64,000 bases of DNA from Massiliimalia massiliensis (GCF_900155615.1 NZ_FUHT01000003.1:62001-126000), one strand, 5' to 3'; counted from the first letter of the stretch, positions 42,794-51,802 are shown. The notes: generated from the letters alone by a model not told the origin. Numbers and translations: made by a program.

Positions 42794-45226
42794 TTACCGG
42801 ATATCGTAAATACTTCTGACTTTAACTGAGTCAGCACAGCCGTTAAGGATTTTCACCCTTCTGGTTTCGTTATTCAGGTCAAAATAATTGTCCTCCAAAA
42901 CCCAGTCCTCGTTCTCGTTCAAAAGCTCAATTCCCTTAGCATAGCCGGCTGTGGAGACGATCAGCTCATCTCCCTTCACCGTCACAGAGATTTTCGGGTC
43001 AAGGAAGATAAAATGCTTCGGTGCGCAGAACAGAACTGATCCTGAAGAAATGATTTGTCCATCCTGCTCCATTTCAAAGCTTGCATACTGTGTATGGATA
43101 TCGGCCTCTGGGAAGCAGACCTTCTCAAGCCACTGGCTGCTCAGCGCGGGGACAGTTACAGCTTCCTCACCACTCTGCACCACTGAGGCGTCGTTATTTC
43201 GCAGCGCCCACCGGACAACCACAGACTGTTCCTTCATCGTTTCGTTTGCGACGCTTAGGCGGATGCTCTTTTCAATGTCCTGGTTTTCCGCATTGACATT
43301 TGGTTCCTGGGTCATGGTGCTTTCCTCACAGCAGGAGAGCATCAGGGGCGCAAAGAAGCGTTTCGCGTAGTAATGCAGTGCTTTCCAGCGACCGAAATAA
43401 TCGATAGAGGCCCAGCTTGCAACCGGCCAGCAGTCGTTGAGCTGCCAGTAAATCGCTCCCATGCAGCGCCCGCGGTTTCTTCTCCAATGTTCTACGCCAT
43501 ATTTGATCGCCTCAGCCTGCAGCATCTGGGATGCATACAGGAGCGTGCCGAAATCGGTAGGATAGCGATAGGTCTGATACAGGTAGTTCATAATCTTCCC
43601 GTTGGCGGAATCATTGCGCTGATGCTTTTCCATTACGTAGGAGAAGATATTTCGGTCCTCCGGAAGGGTAAAGCCTTCCACTGTCTTTTCACAGGGGAAG
43701 GACTGGAAGCCGAATTCGGAAGCGTACCGGAAATAGAAATTGCGGTAATCGCTGAACGGCTTGTTTCCATGCCATACCTCCCAGTAATGCACATCCCCGC
43801 GGTTTGGGTCGTTGGGACAATCGAAGGAACCGCCGGAGGACGGACTTGCAGGCCAATAGAAGGTGTTTGGATCATATTCCTTGAGAATGTTCGGGAAGAT
43901 GTATTCATACATCTTGATATAGTCCGCTTTCTGCTTGTGGGTGGTCACCCATTCCCACTGGTCGACAAACATCTCCATTTCATTGTTCCCGCACCACAGG
44001 CCTAAAGAGGCATGATGACGGAGACGCTTGATGTTGTCGATAAGCTCCTGCCTGATGTTTTCTTCGAATTCCTCAGTCAGTTCATAAACCGCACAGGCAA
44101 ACATCATATCCTGCCAGACCATCAGGCCCAGTTCGTCGCAGGCGTCGTAAAACCAGTCGTCCGGATAATATCCGCCGCCCCAGACGCGTACCGCATTATA
44201 GTTTGCCGCAGCGCATTGCTCCAAAAGCTTGCGGGTGCGTTTTGGGGTGATCCGGGAAAAGATATTGTCCTCCGGAATATAGTCGCCGCCCATGGCAAAA
44301 ATCTGTACTCCGTTTACCTCATGGGCAAAGCTTTCCCCGTATTCGTCCTTTTCAATATGCATGGTCATGGTACGCAGACCGATCCGTTTTTCCCAAACGT
44401 CAACCACTGTATTTTCCACTTTCAGTTCTACCCTGACAGTATAGAGCGGCTGTTCCCCATAGCCGTTTGGCCACCAGAGCTGCGGATTTTCAACGGAAAT
44501 GGATTCAGGTGAATCTTCATAGCGCGAGACTGTTCCGTCTGGTGCAGTGAGGGTCACGTCATAGGAAATGCCGCATTCCTCACAGAGAACATCGGCTTCT
44601 ACCTCCAGTTCCAGATCCACTTTCCCATCCGCATGGTTTTGGGTGATATATACGCTGTCGATCCGGGCCTCATTAATGCCCAGCAGCTCGATATCTCTCC
44701 AGATGCCCGCGTCAGGCAGTCTCGGGCCCCAGTCCCAGCCGAACATACAGTGGGCCTTTCGGATATGCGGGAAGCCTACCATGGCGTGAGAAGAACCGTC
44801 GACAATAATCTTTTTCTGTTCTTCTTTAATGTATCTTGTCGGAGAATAGAAGATGATTTTTAAAATATTTTCTCCGTCTTTTAACAAATCCTGGACGTCA
44901 AACTCCCAGGTGCGGTGCTGGTTATCAGCATAACCCAGCAGAACGTCGTTCAGATAGAGCTCGCAGATGGTATCCAGGCCGTCGCAGTGCAGCAAAATCT
45001 GTTCGCTTGCCCTGACGGACGGTTCTACCGTAAAGGCTGTGGTATAGATGAAATCATGTTCCATGATTTTCAGCGCCTTCATTTCATTGTCGCGCCAAAA
45101 TGGATCCTCCATCCTCCCATTTGTCAATAGGTCATTGTAAACTGAGCCGGGAACGGTCGCGGGGATTTTTTCCATCTCTCCTGCAATCTGCAGGCTCCAG
45201 CCACTGTGCAGCTTTTGTCTCTCCAT
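42794..45226 (-). CDS. Beta-mannosidase (GH2)
   Basis: The 810-residue enzyme is a GH2 beta-mannosidase without a signal peptide, so it is cytosolic. The sugar-binding domain starts QKLHSGWSLQIAG. The core has KAHCMFGWDWGPRLPDAG and VRVWGGGYYPDDWFYDACDELG. The acid/base Glu is in GLWCGNNEMEMF, and AIYWQLNDCWPVASWAS is near the end. It releases mannose from short beta-mannosides such as Man-beta-1,4-GlcNAc. Its operon with nagB and a hexosamine-like kinase suggests N-glycan core disaccharides as substrates. Confidence 0.93.
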   Translation of the reverse strand: MERQKLHSGWSLQIAGEMEKIPATVPGSVYNDLLTNGRMEDPFWRDNEMKALKIMEHDFIYTTAFTVEPSVRASEQILLHCDGLDTICELYLNDVLLGYADNQHRTWEFDVQDLLKDGENILKIIFYSPTRYIKEEQKKIIVDGSSHAMVGFPHIRKAHCMFGWDWGPRLPDAGIWRDIELLGINEARIDSVYITQNHADGKVDLELEVEADVLCEECGISYDVTLTAPDGTVSRYEDSPESISVENPQLWWPNGYGEQPLYTVRVELKVENTVVDVWEKRIGLRTMTMHIEKDEYGESFAHEVNGVQIFAMGGDYIPEDNIFSRITPKRTRKLLEQCAAANYNAVRVWGGGYYPDDWFYDACDELGLMVWQDMMFACAVYELTEEFEENIRQELIDNIKRLRHHASLGLWCGNNEMEMFVDQWEWVTTHKQKADYIKMYEYIFPNILKEYDPNTFYWPASPSSGGSFDCPNDPNRGDVHYWEVWHGNKPFSDYRNFYFRYASEFGFQSFPCEKTVEGFTLPEDRNIFSYVMEKHQRNDSANGKIMNYLYQTYRYPTDFGTLLYASQMLQAEAIKYGVEHWRRNRGRCMGAIYWQLNDCWPVASWASIDYFGRWKALHYYAKRFFAPLMLSCCEESTMTQEPNVNAENQDIEKSIRLSVANETMKEQSVVVRWALRNNDASVVQSGEEAVTVPALSSQWLEKVCFPEADIHTQYASFEMEQDGQIISSGSVLFCAPKHFIFLDPKISVTVKGDELIVSTAGYAKGIELLNENEDWVLEDNYFDLNNETRRVKILNGCADSVKVRSIYDIR

Positions 45227-45278
45227 TTTTTCCTCCTTTATGTTCAGGACTTTTGTCCTTTCAATAACTGATGAATCA

Positions 45279-45992
45279 CTATAACGCGTTGCAGGACACC
45301 ACTGTTAAATTCGGGTGAAGCTGCAGGATCGATGCCGGGACATTCGGCGTTACCGGGCCGAACAAGGATCGATGCAGGATTTCTTTTTTATCCTCACCGC
45401 CCACAATCAGTAGGATTTTTTTCGCCTGCATGATGGACTTAATCCCCATCGTGATTGCCTGTCGGGGAACATCCTCCATCCTTTCAAAAAAACGGGAATT
45501 CGCCTGGATTGTGCTCTCGCCCAAATCCACACAGTGGGTTGTCTTTTCAAAGGCGCCGCTCGGCTCGTTAAAGCCGATATGCCCATTGTGGCCGAGGCCC
45601 AACAGCTGGAGGTCAATCCCGCCAAGCGAGGCGATCAGCTCGTCGTATCTTCTGCATTCAGCTTCCACATCCTCTGCCATTCCATTGGGAATATGGGTGC
45701 GTTCCAGCTTGATATTTACCTTAGAAAAAAGGTGCTGGTTCATAAAATACCGGTAGCTTTGTTCGCTGCTTCCGTCCAGCCCGCGGTACTCGTCCAGGTT
45801 TACAGTAGTCACCTCAGAAAAGTCCAGGTCGCCTTTTTTGTACCAATCGGCAAGCTGTTCATAGGTTCCGATGGGGGAAGAACCGGTTGCCAGCCCCAGA
45901 ACACTATGCGGATAAAGGATCACCTGAGCGGAAATGATGTTTGCCGCTTTCCGGCTCATCTCTCCCATGCTGTGCGCTTCATAGATTTTCAT
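45279..45992 (-). CDS. nagB: Glucosamine-6-phosphate deaminase
   Basis: NagB converts glucosamine-6-phosphate to fructose-6-phosphate and ammonia. The 237-residue protein shows LATGSSPIGTYEQL, the catalytic TVNLDEYRGL and LGLGHNGHIGFNEPS. It lacks the allosteric C-terminal extension of the E. coli enzyme, as is usual in Firmicutes. Its start overlaps the upstream kinase gene as ATGA, so it is translationally coupled within the glycan operon. Confidence 0.95.
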   Translation of the reverse strand: MKIYEAHSMGEMSRKAANIISAQVILYPHSVLGLATGSSPIGTYEQLADWYKKGDLDFSEVTTVNLDEYRGLDGSSEQSYRYFMNQHLFSKVNIKLERTHIPNGMAEDVEAECRRYDELIASLGGIDLQLLGLGHNGHIGFNEPSGAFEKTTHCVDLGESTIQANSRFFERMEDVPRQAITMGIKSIMQAKKILLIVGGEDKKEILHRSLFGPVTPNVPASILQLHPNLTVVSCNAL

Positions 45993-47113
45993 TTTTTCTC
46001 TCCTTTGTTCTTTCTAATTTCAGCGATGATATCGTTCATTTGCTTCCACTGCTGTTCCATCTCCCAAACCAGCTTGAGATGGGTGCGGCATCGATCCAGA
46101 TTCTGTCCGGGCCGGGAGGTATGGTAATAATGATCCCCCTCCAGATAATCCGCGAGGAACCGCATGCTGTTTTCCAGTGTAATCAGCTTGGCAGAGGAGG
46201 GCAGCAGGCTAATTTCCTTCCGCGTCAAGATATCGCCGCAGCCTGCCAAAAATCCTTCAGCAAACGCCTGATACATGGAAAGGTCAAAGTGAACAATGGA
46301 TAGGTCTCTCTCATCCTCATCTGCAATATTGGCGCCGAACCGGATGGCATCTCCGAAATCGGTTGCGGAAAATCCGGGCATCACCGTATCCAGATCCAGG
46401 ATGCAGAGCGGCTTTCTCGTGTTGCTGTCAAACATGATGTTGTTAAGCTTTGTGTCATTATGGGTAACGCGCAGAGGAATATCACCCTCCGCATATGCAT
46501 GGGCAAGAATTGTAGTAAAGGGCGCCCGCTCCAGGATAAATTCAATTTCTTCAGCTACTGTTTTCACTCGGCCGCATGTATCCTCGGAAACAGCTTTCTG
46601 AAAATCGGACAACCGTTTGGGCGTATCATGAAAGCAGGGGATTGTCTCATACAACGTATCGGCTGGGAAGGCGGCAAGCTGTTTTTGGAAGCTCCCAAAA
46701 GCAAAGCCGCTCTGCCTGAATTCTGTTGGGGAGGCCGCGGCCTCCAGGCAATAGGCCTGCTCCAGAAACAGGGTCATCCGCCAGAAACCGCAGTGATGAT
46801 CCTGATAAAACAGGTTTCCGTTATGAGCTGGGATCAGCGTTAAAACTTCCCTTTCAGGATTCCCGCCGCTCTGTCGGACAGCCTCCTTTAAATAGGCTGT
46901 AACCGCAGCCATGTTCGCCATGACCTGTTCCGGATGGGAAAAGACGTGGCCGTTAATCCGCTGTAATATATACTGCCGATTGGAATCGGCACAGGTCACG
47001 AGGAAAGTGTCGTTGATGTGCCCGTTTCCAAAGCGTTTGACTCGCTGAAATATTCCCTCTGTCCGAAACTGGCGGATGACTGACTGGAGGAACGCTTCCG
47101 GATAGTCTGTCAT
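45989..47113 (-). CDS. Sugar kinase of the aminoglycoside phosphotransferase fold (N-acetylhexosamine kinase-like)
   Basis: The 374-residue protein has an APH-type kinase fold: FGNGHINDTFLV with the glycine-rich strand, YILQRINGHVF with the ATP lysine, the catalytic loop RVTHNDTKLNNIMF and the metal motif CILDLDTVMPG. Architecture and length fit NahK/LnpB, which makes N-acetylhexosamine 1-phosphate. The ATG at 47113 follows AGGAGGAACACCC and overlaps the upstream gene as ATGA. The sugar specificity is inferred from context. Confidence 0.85.
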   Translation of the reverse strand: MTDYPEAFLQSVIRQFRTEGIFQRVKRFGNGHINDTFLVTCADSNRQYILQRINGHVFSHPEQVMANMAAVTAYLKEAVRQSGGNPEREVLTLIPAHNGNLFYQDHHCGFWRMTLFLEQAYCLEAAASPTEFRQSGFAFGSFQKQLAAFPADTLYETIPCFHDTPKRLSDFQKAVSEDTCGRVKTVAEEIEFILERAPFTTILAHAYAEGDIPLRVTHNDTKLNNIMFDSNTRKPLCILDLDTVMPGFSATDFGDAIRFGANIADEDERDLSIVHFDLSMYQAFAEGFLAGCGDILTRKEISLLPSSAKLITLENSMRFLADYLEGDHYYHTSRPGQNLDRCRTHLKLVWEMEQQWKQMNDIIAEIRKNKGEKK

Positions 47114-48048
47114 AGGGTGTTCCTCCTCTCTTCCAAATGTGCCCAAAGATATTTGGGATAGCGGCCGCTTTCCTGAAACGAACTGATAGTCTGGCACACC
47201 AGAGGATAATCCTCCGGGTAGGTCATGCCGAACCAGCTCTCACCGGTAGGAATTACGCGGACAGAAGCAAGCCTTTGTTCGATCAGCTCGCTGATCAGAC
47301 TGGGTAGGTAGTATTCATTGCGGCATAAGCCCATGCTGTCCTGTTCTGAGAGAAAGCGGGCAAGCCCTTGCTCCAGAAAAGGGAAAATAGAGTCGGACAG
47401 TCCCCAGAAGTTCATTGAAACGGTATGATCCGGGAGAAGCGGAACGCGCCGTCCATCGGGGCAGGAAGACAAAATTTGCTGTCCCTCCCGCCGGATATTG
47501 AGATGTTCGACAACCGATAAAAGCGATCCATCTTGATTGACCCGGCAAATTCCGCGGGAAACAGCTCCGTAATCCGACAGGGTGTTTTCAAGCCGGTATC
47601 CCGCCATGCCATATTGAGTGTCGTCTGGGCTTTCTGTAAAAAAACGGAATATTGCCTGAAATGCTTCGGAACCGTAATAATCGTCCGCATTGATGACCGC
47701 GAAATGTCCCTTCACCTGGTTTCGGCAGGCAAAAAGCGCGTGGGCGGTGCCCCACGGCTTGCTGCGCTCCGGGGGACAGGAAAAACCGGACGGAAGATCT
47801 TCATTTTTTTGGAACACATAGCAGACCGGAATATGTTCGGCGATCCGATTCCCGACAGTCTCCTGAAAGGATGCCCGCATCTCTTCCTTGATAATAAAAT
47901 AAACGGCGCCAAAACCCGCGCGCATGGCGTCATAGACAGAGAAATCGAGGATGGTATGCCCGGCCAAATCGATCGGCTTTACCTGTTTGCATCCACCGAA
48001 CCGGCTGCCCATTCCGGCGGCCATCACTACTAAGGATGGTTTTGTCAT
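47110..48048 (-). CDS. Sugar nucleotidyltransferase family protein
   Basis: The 312-residue protein starts VVMAAGMGSRFGGCKQVKPI, a GT-A nucleotidyltransferase loop. It has HFAVINADDYYGSEAF with the metal-binding Asp residues, and MNFWGLSDSIF further on. It heads a tight four-gene operon, so I infer that it activates the sugar 1-phosphate made by the adjacent kinase to a nucleotide sugar. Which nucleotide and which sugar cannot be read from the sequence. Confidence 0.83.
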   Translation of the reverse strand: MTKPSLVVMAAGMGSRFGGCKQVKPIDLAGHTILDFSVYDAMRAGFGAVYFIIKEEMRASFQETVGNRIAEHIPVCYVFQKNEDLPSGFSCPPERSKPWGTAHALFACRNQVKGHFAVINADDYYGSEAFQAIFRFFTESPDDTQYGMAGYRLENTLSDYGAVSRGICRVNQDGSLLSVVEHLNIRREGQQILSSCPDGRRVPLLPDHTVSMNFWGLSDSIFPFLEQGLARFLSEQDSMGLCRNEYYLPSLISELIEQRLASVRVIPTGESWFGMTYPEDYPLVCQTISSFQESGRYPKYLWAHLEERRNTL

Positions 48049-48245
48049 GAAGCTGCTCCTTTATGTATGAAGTCTGTTTCCTTTATTATAAGATATAGGG
48101 GATAAAATTACCAGATGGAAGAAGGAAAAAAGCAAAATAAAAATAGGATAACGAAAAATTGTTTCGTTCTGACTTTCTATACAGTTATGCGAAAAATGCT
48201 ACCGCCGCCTCGCGGAGCGCGACGATCCCAGTCCGTGAAGAATAA

Positions 48246-48287
48246 AAGAGAGGGAAAGAGACGCCGCCTCTTTCTCTCTTTTTTATG
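48246..48287. terminator. Terminator after birA
   Basis: GAGAGGGAAAGAG on the plus strand pairs with CTCTTTCTCTC with one bulge, and T or A runs flank both sides. It ends birA transcription on the minus strand. The 100 bp between here and the glycan operon hold no gene I can support. Confidence 0.7.
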
Positions 48288-49032
48288 TATACCCATATAA
48301 GCCCCGGACGGAGGCTTCGCCGCTGTTTACAGCAAAACGTCCCTCTTCATTTTCACAGAGCAGATTTCCGTTTTCCAGAATTCCAACCGCAACGGCCTGG
48401 ACCTCATGCTCCCGGTATAGAACCCGCACCTCCTTGCCGATATTGACCAGCCGCCGTTCATATTCACGCTGAAAAGCGGAAAATCCTTCTGCGGCATAGA
48501 ATTCCAGCGCTTCGTCAAAGGACTGGATCAGGGCGTCCCTTATTTCCTGAATCGGAAAGCGCTTTCCGGTTTCTATTAAAAGGGAGGTGGCATAGGCGAG
48601 CGCATCAGACGCAAAATCTGAACTACACTGGTTTACATTGATGCCAATCCCACTGATTACCGAGCAATCGTTTTTCTTTAGGACGCTTTCGCACAGGATT
48701 CCGCACAGCTTTTTTCGGCGAAGCAGGACATCGTTCGGCCACTTGATCTGTAGGTCAAGTCCCTCTGTCACATGTTCTAAAGCCCGGCAGACCGCCAGCG
48801 CGCTGATCAGCGGGAGCATAGAAATATCAAATGGGGGATTTTTTAATACAAATGTGAGGTATAGGGCTAATCCCGGAGGGCTTGACCAGTTTTTGCCCAT
48901 CCGTCCCTTGCCGGCTGTTTGGCAGTCCGCAGTGATGACACAGCGATCCGGCAGGAAAGAAAGCTGTTCCTTTGCATAGGTGTTCGTGGAGCTGAGTTCC
49001 TGAAATGAATAGATGGTATAGTTACATTCCAT
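48283..49032 (-). CDS. birA: Biotin-[acetyl-CoA-carboxylase] ligase
   Basis: BirA attaches biotin to carboxylase subunits. The 249-residue protein lacks the N-terminal DNA-binding domain, so it is the non-regulatory type. It shows SFQELSSTNTYAKEQ, the biotinyl-AMP loop AGKGRMGKNWSSP, IKWPNDVLLRRKKLCGIL and SGIGINVNQ. The ATG at 49032 starts the catalytic domain correctly. The only Shine-Dalgarno is 30 nt upstream, in start element copy E. A TTG at 49059 in the same frame is an alternative start. Confidence 0.93.
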   Translation of the reverse strand: MECNYTIYSFQELSSTNTYAKEQLSFLPDRCVITADCQTAGKGRMGKNWSSPPGLALYLTFVLKNPPFDISMLPLISALAVCRALEHVTEGLDLQIKWPNDVLLRRKKLCGILCESVLKKNDCSVISGIGINVNQCSSDFASDALAYATSLLIETGKRFPIQEIRDALIQSFDEALEFYAAEGFSAFQREYERRLVNIGKEVRVLYREHEVQAVAVGILENGNLLCENEEGRFAVNSGEASVRGLYGYT

Positions 49033-49071
49033 AATGGCGCCTGTACTTTGCCGGTGCAAAGCTTCCTTTCT
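49033..49071 (-). repeat. Shine-Dalgarno/hairpin start element, copy E (layout match)
   Basis: On the minus strand AGAAAGGAAG (49071-49062) is followed by a hairpin (CTTTGC, CGGT-type loop, GCAAAG; 49046-49061), and the birA ATG comes 13 nt later. The stem sequence differs from copies A-D while the layout is kept. Confidence 0.5.
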
Positions 49072-49091
49072 GAAAACTAAAGCTGATTTTG

Positions 49092-49580
49092 TTATATCTG
49101 AACCAGATTGAGAACAATGCCGGCCTCTGTAATATCAATGATGCCGTATCCTGCCTTGCTGTCCCGCGGCTGAACCGGGCTTCCGGGATTCATAATATAG
49201 AGCCCGTCGTCATATTCGGCCATACTCTGATGGGTGTGGCCATATAAAAGAATATTGGCATGCTGGGAACGTGCAATCTGTTTGAGATCATACAGCCCGT
49301 ATTTGACCTGATGATAATGCCCGTGTGTAAAAAGGATGGTTTTCCCGCTTACATCTACCGATTTCATAAATGGCCCCTGTGCGCCAAAGTCACAATTTCC
49401 GGGCACAGAGTAGAGCGCGAGATCCGGATAAAGGGCATGAATATCCTCTGTCTCATTCATCCCATCTCCGAGATGGATGAAGCAGGAAGCCTCCTCCATA
49501 TGTTTTAACACAATTTCGTACAGCGGCCGGAACCTGCCGTGCGTATCTGAAATCACAATAATCCGAGCCCGGTTTGGCAT
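49092..49580 (-). CDS. YfcE/MJ0936 family phosphodiesterase
   Basis: The 162-residue metallophosphoesterase has VISDTHGRF, HLGDGMNE, VPGNCDF, LFTHGHYHQVK and LYGHTHQS, the complete dimetal set. It acts on phosphodiesters in vitro in relatives, with unknown natural substrates. It lies upstream of birA on the same strand with a 59-bp gap that contains start element copy E. Confidence 0.9.
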   Translation of the reverse strand: MPNRARIIVISDTHGRFRPLYEIVLKHMEEASCFIHLGDGMNETEDIHALYPDLALYSVPGNCDFGAQGPFMKSVDVSGKTILFTHGHYHQVKYGLYDLKQIARSQHANILLYGHTHQSMAEYDDGLYIMNPGSPVQPRDSKAGYGIIDITEAGIVLNLVQI

Positions 49581-49713
49581 CTCTTTTGCCCCTTTCCGCG
49601 TTCTAGTTTCATACCAGAAGGCATAGGATAATAACAGACCTTCTTTTATAGAATGATTATATCACGAAAATGCAGGAATGAAAATAGAATACTAAGAAAG
49701 GAGTTGTTTTAAA

Positions 49714-50007
49714 ATGAATCAAAGAAACAAACAGCCAATGAATGGAAAAAATAATCAGCCGAAGCAGCAATACCGGAGCGAGGACGTCGGGGGATTAATC
49801 GGAAAGGCGAGCCAGACGATTGGCACCTCTCCCCAGCAGTTAAAACAGCAGATTGATAACGGAAAGCTTGATGATATTGTGCGGAAGCTGCCGCCTCAGC
49901 AGGCAAAGAGCTTCCAGGAAATTATCAGCGATCCGGAAAAGGCCAAAAAACTGATGGATACACCGCAGGCAAAGCTTTTGATGAAGAAGCTTTTTAATTC
50001 CAAATAA
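49714..50007 (+). CDS. Hypothetical small protein (first of three)
   Basis: This 97-residue soluble protein has a low-complexity Asn/Gln/Lys-rich N-terminus (MNQRNKQPMNGKNNQPKQQY). An amphipathic helical part follows (GNGKLDDIV-like region, then PPQQAKSFQEIISDPEKAKK). I know no function. AAGAAAGGAG lies 9 nt before the ATG. Two more small genes follow closely on the same strand, so it probably starts a three-gene operon. Confidence 0.75.
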   Translation: MNQRNKQPMNGKNNQPKQQYRSEDVGGLIGKASQTIGTSPQQLKQQIDNGKLDDIVRKLPPQQAKSFQEIISDPEKAKKLMDTPQAKLLMKKLFNSK

Positions 50008-50043
50008 GAAAACCAGTGCTGAGCATGGCAAGGAGGAGAGAAA

Positions 50044-50478
50044 ATGGATGACCTGCTTTCAAAATTACAGAGTATTCTGAGCAGTGAAGAGGGTCAGCAA
50101 CAGCTAAAAAGCGTGGCGCAGATGCTTGGCATGGACGAAGAAAACGGCGGGCAGATGCCGGATTTATCCGAATTGTCAAACATGCTGGGGAACAATAACA
50201 GCCCGCAGAATACAGAGCAGCAGGCCCCAGCCGAGAATACCGGACTGGATCTTTCCGGTATTGACCTGAATATGCTGATGCAGGTACAGAAAATTGTCAG
50301 CTCCATGAACATGGAGGATGACAACACGCGGCTGCTGCGCGCGTTAAAACCCCACTTTTCGGATTCAAGGCAGGCAAAGGTGGATAAGGCAATCCGAATG
50401 CTGCAGCTATTTTCCCTTCTGCCGATGATCCAGGAAAGCGGTTTGCTGGGAGGATTGTTTGGCGATGGCAGAAAATAG
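50044..50478 (+). CDS. Hypothetical helical protein (second of three)
   Basis: The 144-residue protein has two helical halves (MDDLLSKLQSILSSEEGQQQ and MLMQVQKIVSSMNMEDDNT). A Pro/Asn/Gln-rich linker joins them, and the end is hydrophobic and glycine-rich (GLLGGLFGDG). No known domain is evident. The gene overlaps the third one by 14 bp, implying coupled translation and a shared role. Confidence 0.78.
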   Translation: MDDLLSKLQSILSSEEGQQQLKSVAQMLGMDEENGGQMPDLSELSNMLGNNNSPQNTEQQAPAENTGLDLSGIDLNMLMQVQKIVSSMNMEDDNTRLLRALKPHFSDSRQAKVDKAIRMLQLFSLLPMIQESGLLGGLFGDGRK

Positions 50479-50818
50479 ATACAGCGGCGGGGATATGATG
50501 TCAATGCAGAGGGATGCGATTCGGCGTGTCCGCGAAATGCAGCGCCGCGCCAATGAAAAGCTCGGACAGCAGGCATCGCCTCCGGCTAGACAGAACAGAC
50601 CGTCTTCCTCGCCGGTACACACCGAACATAACCACGCTGTCCCGGTTCCTGCATCTGTCTCTTCAGAGGCGGCGCCGCAGGCTTCGGGGCTCTCCTCGTT
50701 TTTATCCAACCTTGATCTGGATCAGGAAAAGATCATGCTTTTGATGCTGCTCGTTTTACTGATCCGGGAAGGAGCTGACACTAAGCTGATTTTAGCGTTA
50801 TGTTACCTCCTGATATAG
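50465..50818 (+). CDS. Hypothetical protein with C-terminal hydrophobic tail (third of three)
   Basis: The 117-residue protein has a basic, helical N-terminal half (DMMSMQRDAIRRVREMQRRA), a proline- and serine-rich linker and a very hydrophobic end (KIMLLMLLVLLIREGADTKL and on to YLLI). The tail may anchor it to a membrane or pack with its operon partners. The start lies inside the preceding gene. I do not recognise it. Confidence 0.75.
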   Translation: MAENRYSGGDMMSMQRDAIRRVREMQRRANEKLGQQASPPARQNRPSSSPVHTEHNHAVPVPASVSSEAAPQASGLSSFLSNLDLDQEKIMLLMLLVLLIREGADTKLILALCYLLI

Positions 50819-50853
50819 AGAAGGGTATGGCATACGCCATACCCTTCTCTATA
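50817..50853. terminator. Convergent terminator
   Basis: AGAGAAGGGTATGGC pairs perfectly with GCCATACCCTTCTCT over ATAC. It separates the three-gene operon from the LCP-like gene. Confidence 0.85.
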
Positions 50854-51708
50854 TTACTGAAACAGCTCTTGAATTTCTTTGACAGAATCTTCATTGGGTG
50901 TGAAGCGTTCCCCATCGTCAAAATAGTCGCCGTCCAGAAGCACAGGGATTGCCTTTTCCTCTGACCGGGCAAAAAAACGTTTAATTGGTGTGACCAAATT
51001 GGATAGGTCGAGATTTGTAAAATTGGTGTCGCACTGGTTAAACAGTGCAGAGTAAAAATTTGACCGCTTTTCTACCAGGGCCTCAGTCATACATTGGTTG
51101 ATGTATGCACAGGTTAATTCTCCGTTGAGATTGGTGTCGCCTAACAGGAGCAGCTCTGCCATCCGGTCACCGTCAATCCGCTGCTTGGTGCTTTCAAACT
51201 GGTAATGTTCTGTCTCCACTCCTCGGGACAGATCGATTTCCATTCCGCCGAAATAGTCAACTAACGCAGCGATCCCGCTTTTGTCGATCCGGACATATTT
51301 TTGGATATGGATTAGAAAAAGATTCTCGGCGGCTGATACTGCATATTCATATCCGCCATAGTCATAGTGTTCGGTGATGGACATGGTTTTTACATTCACT
51401 GTTGCTTCCGCTTCCGGCGGCAGCGGTGTAACATAGCAGCAGTTATCCTCGGCGTCAAAACGAAGCAGCAGAAAAAATTTGGCGGGCTGGCTGCGCTCGT
51501 CACAGCCAATCACTAGAATATTCTGATTATCTGATACCTGGGGCGTGTAGCTTTCCTCAATCGGGACGGACACCTCGTTGTGAGAGACATTTGATACGGG
51601 CCGTAAGGTCCAGAAATAGAAAACTGCAAAAATTAGTCCCAGGCACCCGACCGAAATCCAGAAGGTTTTCCAGAACAGGCTGGAATTGCGATGGGTACGC
51701 TGCGGCAT
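50854..51708 (-). CDS. Divergent LytR-CpsA-Psr (LCP)-like protein
   Basis: The 284-residue protein has one N-terminal transmembrane helix (about 12-32) and an extracytoplasmic domain. Its pattern resembles LCP: NILVIGCDERSQ, then YVRIDKSGIAALVDYFGGMEIDL and a GDRMAELLLLGD segment. The catalytic Arg-Asp motif (PRD in true LCP) is replaced by LPPEA, and the first RSD is absent. It is therefore unlikely to be an active teichoic-acid transferase. The assignment is moderate. Confidence 0.6.
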   Translation of the reverse strand: MPQRTHRNSSLFWKTFWISVGCLGLIFAVFYFWTLRPVSNVSHNEVSVPIEESYTPQVSDNQNILVIGCDERSQPAKFFLLLRFDAEDNCCYVTPLPPEAEATVNVKTMSITEHYDYGGYEYAVSAAENLFLIHIQKYVRIDKSGIAALVDYFGGMEIDLSRGVETEHYQFESTKQRIDGDRMAELLLLGDTNLNGELTCAYINQCMTEALVEKRSNFYSALFNQCDTNFTNLDLSNLVTPIKRFFARSEEKAIPVLLDGDYFDDGERFTPNEDSVKEIQELFQ

Positions 51709-51773
51709 AACAGAATCTCCTTTCCTTCAATTTATGTAAAGTATGGGCGGAGGAAAAGAAAAATAAACAGAAC

Positions 51774-51802
51774 TTGATCTGATTTTTTATTCATGGTATG
51801 AT
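51774..51802 (+). promoter_or_regulatory. Promoter of the carbonic anhydrase-like/VOC fusion gene
   Basis: TTGATC and TATGAT are 17 bp apart. The start codon is 35 bp downstream. Confidence 0.75.

Noticed and set aside
48115-48300. A 61-codon basic open frame
   Set aside because: It lies in the birA/operon gap, overlaps a terminator and has no ribosome binding site. Its Lys/Arg content comes from AG-rich DNA.
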